Assembly (NCBI GenBank): GCA_030647705.1
Contig: JAUSJJ010000071.1
Span: 1-11,212 of the forward strand
DNA from: Dehalococcoidia bacterium
Lineage (GTDB): Bacteria > Chloroflexota > Dehalococcoidia > JAUSJJ01
Length of the DNA stretch: 11,212 bases
Reading direction: 5' to 3'
The notes under the pieces are model-generated. The model was given only the letters and a program-made list of their open reading frames with translations. It was not told the origin of the DNA and did no database searches. Below are positions 6,625-11,212 of this stretch, in pieces. The position numbers were made by a program, and so were the translations under genes. Numbering within the stretch: position 1 is the stretch's first letter; each line of letters opens with the position of its first letter.

Positions 6625-7013
6625 CCCGGCGCACCGAACGGCTCAACGAGGCGCTCAGAGCCGAGATCAGCGAAATCCTGAAACGGGAAGTCAAAGACCC
6701 TCGCCTGAGCAGCTTCGTCACCATTACTGAAGTAATCTGCTCCAAAGACCTGCGCCACGCCAAAGTCTATGTCAGCATCATGGGCAGTGAGCAGGAAAAG
6801 AAGGAAGTCCTGGACGGCCTTCGATCGGCAGCAGGGTTCCTGCGCAGGAGCCTCTTCGATCGGATCAAGATCCGCTACATCCCTGAACTGAGCTTCGAGA
6901 ACGATACGTCCATCGAACACGGCAGCCATCTGCTCGATCTGATGCGACAAATCCGGTCAGACACGACACCCAAGGCTTCGAACACGGACTCTCAGGCAAC
7001 CCAGGACAAATAG
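6621..7013 (+). CDS. rbfA: 30S ribosome-binding factor RbfA
   Basis: RbfA is a small KH-fold protein that binds the 5' region of 16S rRNA and helps mature the 30S subunit, especially in the cold. At 130 aa it is of normal length. It shows the family start RTERLNEALRAEISEIL, DPRLSSFVTITEV (26-38), the strand LRHAKVYVS (44-52), the LRSAAGFLRR helix and the IRYIPELSF...D core that ends the KH domain. The last 20 or so residues (TTPKASNTDSQATQDK) look disordered. It begins with GTG at 6621, overlapping the infB stop by four bases (GTGA), with GGGAG at 6610-6614 as ribosome binding site, so coupled translation with infB is likely. Joint production with IF-2 fits the link between 30S maturation and initiation. 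Confidence 0.95.
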   Translation: MTRRTERLNEALRAEISEILKREVKDPRLSSFVTITEVICSKDLRHAKVYVSIMGSEQEKKEVLDGLRSAAGFLRRSLFDRIKIRYIPELSFENDTSIEHGSHLLDLMRQIRSDTTPKASNTDSQATQDK

Positions 7014-7102
7014 CTCACGCTCTTTCCGCAGTCGAGCCGCAAGGCCCGCGGGCAAGGTCCAATACTCCAGGAGCAGGGAACACCCCGAGCAACGCTTTCT
7101 CT

Positions 7103-8008
7103 ATGGGTAGTAGCGGCATTCTGAACCTCAACAAACCCCAGGGCGTGACTTCCTTCGCCATGGTCTCTCTGGTACGCCGGCTGACCGGCGAGCGGCGGGT
7201 AGGACACGCAGGCACCCTCGACCCTCTGGCTTCGGGGGTACTCCCCATTCTGCTCGGCCAGGGCACCCGAATGATGGAGTTCATCTCGCTGCAGCCCAAG
7301 CGATACCGCGCGACCATACGGCTGGGCGTCTCCACCGACACCGGCGACTCTGAAGGCGCAGTGGTTTCCGAGGGCGACTGTTCGGCTGTCAGCGCAGAAA
7401 CTCTGGAGGCGGCCCTGGCAACGTTCAAAGGGTCCATTCAGCAGATCCCGCCCATGTACAGCGCACTCAAGCACAAAGGCGAACCTCTGTACCGGCTCGC
7501 CCGCCAAGGCCTTTCGGTGCCCCGCGCAGCCCGCACCGCCCACATCTGGAGCCTAGACCTGCTCAGTTGGCAACCCCCATCGGCAACTGTAGAGTTGGAC
7601 TGCAGCAAGGGCACCTACGTCAGGTCGCTGGCCATGGACCTGGGAGACAAGCTTGGATGCGGCGCCCACCTCACCAGCCTGGCAAGACTGCGCAGCGCCT
7701 TTCTCACTCTGGAGGACGCCATCAGCCCCGCCGATCTGGAGGAAGCCGTCCGCCTGGAATGCTGGCGCGAATTGCTGTATCCCGTCGACGAAGCCGTGTT
7801 GGACTTCACCGCGGTGATCGTAGGGCAGTCGACCGAACAGGCCATCAGGACTGGCCGGCCCCTCGACCGCCAGGCCGTTCCGCCCGGAGAACCCGGCACA
7901 TGGTGCCGCGCCTACTCGCTGGCCGGCGGGCTGATAAGCCTGTTGCGATTTCAGCCAGAGGCCGAAGTATGGCACCCAGACAGGGTCTTCCCCGTGGAAA
8001 CGGGTTGA
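7103..8008 (+). CDS. truB: tRNA pseudouridine(55) synthase TruB
   Basis: TruB converts U55 in the T-loop of elongator tRNAs to pseudouridine and also acts as a tRNA chaperone. The 301-aa protein carries LNLNKPQGVTSF (7-18) and the catalytic motif GHAGTLDPLASGVL (34-47), in which Asp40 is the nucleophile. The conserved KRYRATIRLGVSTDTGD, QIPPMYSALKHKGEPLYRLAR and YVRSLAMDLG segments follow, then a short C-terminal PUA-like domain. ATG 7103 is the only in-frame start that fits, because the stretch back to the rbfA stop has no other start codon in this frame. It has no clear ribosome binding site; the nearest GGAG, near 7070, is too far away. The gene is 89 bases after rbfA and probably the last gene of the operon. 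ribF and rpsO, frequent downstream neighbours, are absent. Confidence 0.96.
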   Translation: MGSSGILNLNKPQGVTSFAMVSLVRRLTGERRVGHAGTLDPLASGVLPILLGQGTRMMEFISLQPKRYRATIRLGVSTDTGDSEGAVVSEGDCSAVSAETLEAALATFKGSIQQIPPMYSALKHKGEPLYRLARQGLSVPRAARTAHIWSLDLLSWQPPSATVELDCSKGTYVRSLAMDLGDKLGCGAHLTSLARLRSAFLTLEDAISPADLEEAVRLECWRELLYPVDEAVLDFTAVIVGQSTEQAIRTGRPLDRQAVPPGEPGTWCRAYSLAGGLISLLRFQPEAEVWHPDRVFPVETG

Positions 8009-8034
8009 CGGCCGCAGACCGCCTTCGCAGCTAC

Positions 8035-8062
8035 TTGACATCTGGTGTAGATTGTATATAGA
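8035..8062 (+). promoter_or_regulatory. Predicted sigma-70-type promoter of the DUF5679 gene
   Basis: A perfect -35 TTGACA (8035-8040) is followed after 16 bases by TATAGA (8057-8062), in an AT-rich stretch that stands out from the GC-rich surroundings. It begins only 27 bases after the truB stop, so the small downstream gene can be transcribed independently of the operon. Confidence 0.7.
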
Positions 8063-8069
8063 TCAATCT
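8049..8069. repeat. Inverted repeat over the DUF5679 promoter -10 region
   Basis: AGATTG (8049-8054) is mirrored perfectly by CAATCT (8064-8069) across nine bases that contain the proposed -10. Its position suggests an operator for a dimeric regulator or a small structure at the 5' end of the transcript. No known family site is recognised, and a six-base arm can arise by chance. Confidence 0.45.
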
Positions 8070-8088
8070 GAGAAAGGGGGTGAAAGCA

Positions 8089-8229
8089 ATGCAGGCTTAT
8101 TGCTTCAAGTGCCGCACCAAGAGGGACATCAAGAACCCGAAGCAGGTGACCCTGAAGAACGGCAAAGCAGCCACTCAAGGCGTCTGTCCCATCTGTGGCA
8201 CCAAGCTCTTCCGCATCGGCAAGGCATAA
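8089..8229 (+). CDS. DUF5679 small zinc-ribbon protein
   Basis: This 46-aa protein has two cysteine pairs, CFKC (5-8) and CPIC (33-36), that should bind one zinc ion in a ribbon fold. The basic stretch KRDIKNPKQVTLKNGKAATQG joins them, and CGTKLFRIGKA closes the protein. The pattern matches DUF5679, a short domain of unknown function that I know mainly from Chloroflexota and some other bacteria. Its high Lys/Arg content and resemblance to topoisomerase or ribosomal zinc ribbons suggest nucleic-acid or ribosome binding, but that is inference. The ATG at 8089 follows AAAGGGGGTG (8073-8082) at good spacing, and a consensus -35 lies upstream, both signs of strong expression. It stands alone between truB and the convergent PHP gene. 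Confidence 0.88.
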   Translation: MQAYCFKCRTKRDIKNPKQVTLKNGKAATQGVCPICGTKLFRIGKA

Positions 8230-8259
8230 GGGGACGAGAGCTTCACGCAATCGTTCCCC
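8230..8259 (+). terminator. Hairpin directly after the DUF5679 stop codon, possible terminator
   Basis: GGGGACGA (8230-8237) begins at the base after the TAA and pairs with TCG-T-TCCCC (8251-8259), giving eight pairs with a single-T bulge and a 13-base loop. No T-run follows, so intrinsic termination would be weak. It lies in the 45-base gap between convergent genes. Confidence 0.4.
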
Positions 8260-8274
8260 GGTTCGCAGGCGAGA

Positions 8275-8955
8275 CTACACGGGGCGTGCCGACATTCTCT
8301 GTTTCAATCTATCTATGAGGAGACGAGGGTTGAGGTCAAGCACCTGCTTGATCTCGCCGGGCTCCAAGCCGGCGCCCGCGGCTATGTTTTGCGCCAGGTC
8401 CGTGGTCAGCAGGTCTTCCTCGCTGTGAGCATCCGAGTTAACGATAAGCTTGGCCGAAGCGAGGCGGGCCATCTTGACCACGTGGCCATTGGTAAGGCAG
8501 TGGCCTTTGCGCGCGCTCAGCTCCAGGAAGACGCCATTTGCGGCTGCCAGCCTGGCTTCTTCCAGAGTGAGCAAACCTGGATGTGCCAGCACATCGACGT
8601 GGGGGCAGCGTACCGCTGCCATGTTCGTGCCTGGTTCAACCGGCTCCGCGATAGTCTCGCCGTGAACTACAACCAACACCGCCCCTTGCTCCTTGGCCTT
8701 TCTTGCCACCTCGGCGATGGCGTCGGCGGGGACGTGTGTGAGTTCGACACCGGGGAACGCATCGATTTGCCAGGAAGCCGCCACCAGGGCGCAGTCCGAC
8801 CTGATTTCGTTGATCAGCCGCGATAGATACCCCGCGGCCACATGGTCGGTCAAGCCGATCGCGCGGTATCCGCTGACCACAGCCCGTCGCACCAATTCGG
8901 TGGGGGACAGGACGCCGTCGCTAAGAAGAGTGTGAGCGTGAAAATCGCACAGCAT
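8275..8955 (-). CDS. PHP-domain metal-dependent phosphoesterase (histidinol-phosphatase-like)
   Basis: The 226-aa protein is a PHP-family enzyme. These hydrolyse phosphate esters with a cluster of two or three metal ions. The ligands expected for the fold are all visible: DFHAHT (4-9), D13, TDH (36-38), E71 in GVELTH, H98 in VHGE, H125 in LAHPG and SDAH (174-177). The segments VVHGETIAEPVEPGTN and LSARKGHCLTNGHV resemble, from memory, a compact PHP family annotated as histidinol-phosphatase-like in archaea and thermophilic bacteria. Real histidinol phosphatase activity is not shown, as no his gene is nearby. I chose ATG 8955 because GAGAGG (8967-8962 on this strand) precedes it at good spacing and the DFHAHT motif normally begins the protein. 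A GTG at 8973 would add six residues. It is convergent with the zinc-ribbon gene and divergent from the stress-protein gene. Confidence 0.9.
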   Translation of the reverse strand: MLCDFHAHTLLSDGVLSPTELVRRAVVSGYRAIGLTDHVAAGYLSRLINEIRSDCALVAASWQIDAFPGVELTHVPADAIAEVARKAKEQGAVLVVVHGETIAEPVEPGTNMAAVRCPHVDVLAHPGLLTLEEARLAAANGVFLELSARKGHCLTNGHVVKMARLASAKLIVNSDAHSEEDLLTTDLAQNIAAGAGLEPGEIKQVLDLNPRLLIDRLKQRMSARPV

Positions 8956-9057
8956 TGACTTACCTCTCGACACGGTCAGTCTCCATACAACCAGGCACGG
9001 TCACGAGTCCTGGCTACTGTTTTGATGATGGGCCGGCCCCGTCGCCAGGCGCCTCTC

Positions 9058-9086
9058 TTGAAGAAAACACGGTTTTAGAGTAAGAT
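9058..9086 (+). promoter_or_regulatory. Candidate promoter of the universal stress protein gene
   Basis: TTGAAG (9058-9063) and TAAGAT (9081-9086) are separated by 17 bases; each matches four of six consensus positions. Initiation near 9093 would leave a long leader of about 165 bases. The first copy of the ACGGTTTTAG repeat lies in the spacer between the two hexamers. The match is only moderate, so this is tentative. Confidence 0.3.
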
Positions 9087-9118
9087 GCACAAGACATGCC
9101 AGCGGTCGACGGTTTTAG
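9069..9118 (+). repeat. Direct repeat ACGGTTTTAG, two copies 40 bp apart
   Basis: ACGGTTTTAG occurs exactly at 9069-9078 and 9109-9118, start to start 40 bases, close to four DNA helical turns. Both copies are thus on about the same face of the helix, as for a cooperatively bound regulator. They lie upstream of the stress-protein gene. The repeat is too short and too few in number to be a CRISPR array. Confidence 0.55.
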
Positions 9119-9141
9119 CTTGTCAGTCTGGGCGTCCCGAC

Positions 9142-9151
9142 CGGACGTCCG
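9142..9151. repeat. Perfect 10-bp palindrome CGGACGTCCG
   Basis: This sequence reads the same on both strands and lies about 110 bases before the stress-protein ATG, downstream of the candidate promoter. It could be an operator half-site pair. In GC-rich DNA such a palindrome may be chance. Confidence 0.35.
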
Positions 9152-9257
9152 TTGCCGAAAGCGCGTGCTCTTGCCCACTGAGGAGCATAGCACGCCCGCG
9201 GCTCCGAGACAAGAGGCACACGCCGTTTGAGAGATCCTGGTGGGAGGAGTGGACGCC

Positions 9258-10193
9258 ATGGAAAAGCGAATAGTGGTTCCTCTCGATACTTCCGACCTGG
9301 CTGAGCGAGTTCTCCCCTACGTACAGGTGATTGCCTCAGGGCTGAAAGCGGAGGTCGATCTGGTCACCGTAGCGGAGCCGGGTGCGGAGAAACTGGAACA
9401 TCCGCTTCGCTCCTATCTGGCGGAGGTGGCCGGCAGGCTCAAGCTCGACGAAGGCTCGGCGAAGCAAGAAGTTCTTTTCGGCAGGGCCGCCGATCAGATC
9501 GTCGACTACGCGGTGGACAACGAGGCAGTCCTGATAGCCATGGCCAGCCGTGGGCTATCCGGAGTCACTCGCTGGGTGATGGGCAGCGTCGCGGACAAGA
9601 TACTGCGCGGGGCCGAGTGCCCCGTGTTTCTGGTCAAGGCGCCGGAGCCAAAGAAGGTGAAGCCGTGGCAAGGGAAACGGATCATGATTTGTCTGGACGG
9701 CTCCCAGGTGGCTGAATGCGTGTTCAGGGTGATGGACGAGGTGTCCTGGGCGCCGGAACTAGACATCGATCTGGTGAGGGTGGTTGAGCCGCCAACGGCT
9801 CCCCCCGACGTGGACGAGAATTCGTCACAATGGAAAGGTTATAAAGACTATATTATGTCCCGCTCTGAGCTGGCAGCGCGGGCCTACGTCGAGGAAATCG
9901 AGAAGCCGCTGAAGAAGCAAGGCCGCTGGAAAACCAGGACGCAAGTCCTGTTCGGCGTCCCGGCCCGCCAGATCATCGACTATGCTAGCCAGAACAACAT
10001 TGATGTGATTCTTATGTCAACTATCGGACGCTCTGGCCTCGGTCCGTGGACGCATGGCGGTGTGGCCAGCAAAGTGGTAGAAGGGGCCACCACCCCCATT
10101 CTACTGGTGAATGCGAGGCGCTACATGCCCAAGCTCGAAGAGGAGGAAGACAAGGGCGCCGGCGGGACGATTCCCTTCTGGCGGGTGTCCTGA
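9258..10193 (+). CDS. Universal stress protein with two UspA domains
   Basis: The 311-aa protein contains two UspA folds in tandem, about 1-128 and 139-286. UspA proteins bind ATP or AMP and help cells survive growth arrest, oxidative or nutrient stress. Each domain starts with a strand ending in the nucleotide-contacting Asp (VVPLDTSD, D10; MICLDGSQ, D147). The ATP signature G-x2-G-x9-G-[S/T] appears in the first as ASRG...GS (96-110), with Ala for the first Gly. In the second it is STIG...GG (254-268), with Gly in place of the final Ser/Thr, so nucleotide binding may be weaker there. The acidic stretch LEEEEDKG (293-300) precedes a short tail. ATG 9258 was chosen because GGAGGAG (9243-9249) lies eight bases before it; a GTG at 9240 would add six residues. 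It is probably transcribed alone or with the inositol synthase 111 bases downstream. Confidence 0.92.
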   Translation: MEKRIVVPLDTSDLAERVLPYVQVIASGLKAEVDLVTVAEPGAEKLEHPLRSYLAEVAGRLKLDEGSAKQEVLFGRAADQIVDYAVDNEAVLIAMASRGLSGVTRWVMGSVADKILRGAECPVFLVKAPEPKKVKPWQGKRIMICLDGSQVAECVFRVMDEVSWAPELDIDLVRVVEPPTAPPDVDENSSQWKGYKDYIMSRSELAARAYVEEIEKPLKKQGRWKTRTQVLFGVPARQIIDYASQNNIDVILMSTIGRSGLGPWTHGGVASKVVEGATTPILLVNARRYMPKLEEEEDKGAGGTIPFWRVS

Positions 10194-10286
10194 CACAAGA
10201 TGTCCACATCCTCCGGCCCTAGAGCCAGGCGACGCCGTGTACCCGAGAGCGCGGCCTCTGTATCTGCAAGCTCGGGCGCTCAACAG

Positions 10287-10293
10287 AAAGGAG
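10287..10293 (+). promoter_or_regulatory. Ribosome binding site deciding the TTG start of the inositol synthase gene
   Basis: AAAGGAG lies 11 bases before TTG 10305. No ATG or GTG in this frame exists between here and the start of the NAD-binding motif, so the TTG is the best start. Confidence 0.6.
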
Positions 10294-10304
10294 TATCATC
10301 GACC

Positions 10305-11212
10305 TTGGGGAAAGTCAACGTTGCCATTATTGGGGTAGGAAACTGCGCATCCTCGCTGGTTCAAGGCGTGTCTTTCTACCAGAATGCCACTGAAGGCGAT
10401 TTCGTTCCAGGACTGATGCATGTCAACCTTGGCGGCTATCACATCCGAGACATCAACTTCGTAGCCGCCTTCGATATCGACAAGAACAAGGTAGGCAGGG
10501 ACCTCTCGGAGGCCATCTACACCAAGCCCAACAACACGTTCAAGTTCTGCGACGTGCCCACCTCAGGAGTCAAGGTGCACCGGGGCATGACCCACGACGG
10601 ACTGGGCAAGTACCTGTCCAAGGTCATTGAGAAAGCGCCGGGGCCCACCGCGGACATCGTCGGCATCCTCAAAGAGACCAACACCCACGTGGTGCTGAAC
10701 TACTTGCCTGTGGGCAGCGAGGAAGCCACCAAGTGGTATGTGGAGCAAATCCTCGCGGCCGGATGCGGTCTGGTAAACTGCATTCCAGTGTTCATCGCCA
10801 GGGAGAAGTACTGGCAGAAGAGATTCGAGGACCGCGGCCTGCCCGTCATCGGAGATGACATCAAGTCTCAGGTGGGCGCCACCATTGTACACCGCGTGCT
10901 GACCCGCCTGTTCCGTGAACGCGGCGTCAAGCTGGAACGCACCTACCAGCTCAACTTCGGCGGCAACACGGACTTCCTCAATATGCTGGAACGCGAAAGG
11001 CTGGAGTCCAAGAAGATATCGAAGACAAACGCCGTGACCTCGCAGCTCGACTACAAGCTGCCGCCTGAAGACGTGCACGTCGGCCCGAGCGACTATGTGC
11101 CATGGCTGCTGGACAGGAAATTCTGCCACATCCGCATGGAAGGACGCACCTTCGGGGATGTGCCTCTGAACCTGGAGTGCAAACTGGAAGTATGGGACAG
11201 CCCCAACTCAGC
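10305..11212 (+). CDS. ino1: Inositol-3-phosphate synthase (partial, 3' end cut by the window)
   Basis: The enzyme converts glucose 6-phosphate to 1D-myo-inositol 3-phosphate in an NAD-dependent oxidation, aldol cyclisation and reduction. It supplies inositol for phosphatidylinositol or other inositol compounds. The 302 complete codons include the NAD-binding [14 protein letters not shown] (8-21), the [16 protein letters not shown] segment (35-50), [11 protein letters not shown] (131-141), [17 protein letters not shown] (183-199), [18 protein letters not shown] (216-233) and [10 protein letters not shown] (237-246). They also include the C-terminal [17 protein letters not shown] (284-300). 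All agree closely with the actinobacterial/archaeal-type synthase as I remember it, and about 50-70 residues should be missing beyond 11212. TTG 10305 is the preferred start: no ATG or GTG in this frame precedes the NAD motif, and AAAGGAG stands upstream. It follows the stress-protein gene by 111 bases. What it feeds into, for example a phosphatidylinositol-phosphate synthase, cannot be seen here. Confidence 0.93.
   Translation, partial: MGKVNVAIIGVGNCASSLVQGVSFYQNATEGDFVPGLMHVNLGGYHIRDINFVAAFDIDKNKVGRDLSEAIYTKPNNTFKFCDVPTSGVKVHRGMTHDGLGKYLSKVIEKAPGPTADIVGILKETNTHVVLNYLPVGSEEATKWYVEQILAAGCGLVNCIPVFIAREKYWQKRFEDRGLPVIGDDIKSQVGATIVHRVLTRLFRERGVKLERTYQLNFGGNTDFLNMLERERLESKKISKTNAVTSQLDYKLPPEDVHVGPSDYVPWLLDRKFCHIRMEGRTFGDVPLNLECKLEVWDSPNS

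Larger units (their letters stand above)
8956..9257. other. Divergent intergenic region between the PHP and universal stress protein genes
   Basis: These 302 bases hold no supported gene. They contain a moderate + strand promoter candidate (9058-9086), two copies of ACGGTTTTAG 40 bases apart, a perfect 10-base palindrome (9142-9151) and the stress-protein ribosome binding site. Short open frames cross the stretch, but none has family features. No convincing - strand promoter for the PHP gene was found. Confidence 0.65.

Noticed and set aside
7044..7053. Palindrome GCCCGCGGGC between rbfA and truB as a regulatory hairpin
   Set aside because: It has no room for a loop as a hairpin, and such GC palindromes are expected by chance in DNA of this composition.
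9072..9080. GTTTTAGAG, like the start of a type II CRISPR repeat
   Set aside because: Only a 10-base core recurs, twice, with no spacer array, no full-length repeat and no cas gene; the likeness is chance.
9085..9273. A 62-aa open frame upstream of and overlapping the stress-protein start
   Set aside because: It has no ribosome binding site and no recognisable features, and it runs out of frame into the start of the real gene.
10242..10281. Inverted repeats (CCGAG/CTCGG and GAGCGC/GCGCTC) after the stress-protein gene as a terminator
   Set aside because: The arms are short, cross each other, enclose a 24-base loop and have no T-run, so termination is not supported.

Overview
The window is GC-rich bacterial chromosome, roughly 60% G+C by eye. 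Most of it is housekeeping genes, with the conserved run nusA-ylxR-infB-rbfA-truB in the middle. The likely source is an uncultured member of the Chloroflexota, perhaps Dehalococcoidia-like. This is an inference from a short IF-2, a NusA with a long Ala/Pro-rich tail, a 46-aa DUF5679 zinc ribbon, an archaeal-looking PHP protein and an inositol-1-phosphate synthase close to the actinobacterial type. There is no 16S rRNA or other taxonomic marker to confirm it. I saw no tRNA, rRNA, mobile element, phage gene or CRISPR array.

Left part (1-2480): a CelD/FemAB-like GNAT acyltransferase and a PIG-L/LmbE deacetylase lie in tandem on the + strand. A metallo-beta-lactamase-fold hydrolase converges on them from the - strand. 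The acyltransferase has a promoter placed so that its mRNA should begin at or next to the start codon, so it is probably leaderless.

Middle part (2481-8008): a 325-bp divergent region carries an extended -10 promoter for each flanking gene and, just before nusA, a hairpin plus U-run resembling an intrinsic terminator or attenuator. The translation/transcription operon follows: NusA (antitermination), YlxR/RnpM (RNA-binding), IF-2 (initiation), RbfA (30S maturation) and TruB (tRNA pseudouridine 55). nusA/ylxR overlap by ATGA and infB/rbfA by GTGA. RimP, which often precedes nusA, is absent from its usual place.

Right part (8009-11212): a 46-aa zinc-ribbon protein has its own consensus -35 element and a strong ribosome binding site. 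It converges on a PHP-family phosphoesterase on the - strand. A 302-bp divergent region with a 10-bp direct repeat and a 10-bp palindrome separates that gene from a tandem-domain universal stress protein. The last gene is inositol-3-phosphate synthase, which uses a TTG start and is cut by the window end.

I found no clearly new multi-gene system. The points most worth a second look are the predicted leaderless gene, the nusA leader attenuator without rimP, the AGA/AGG-only arginine repeat at the start of infB, the DUF5679 gene with its promoter dyad, and the repeats upstream of the stress protein.
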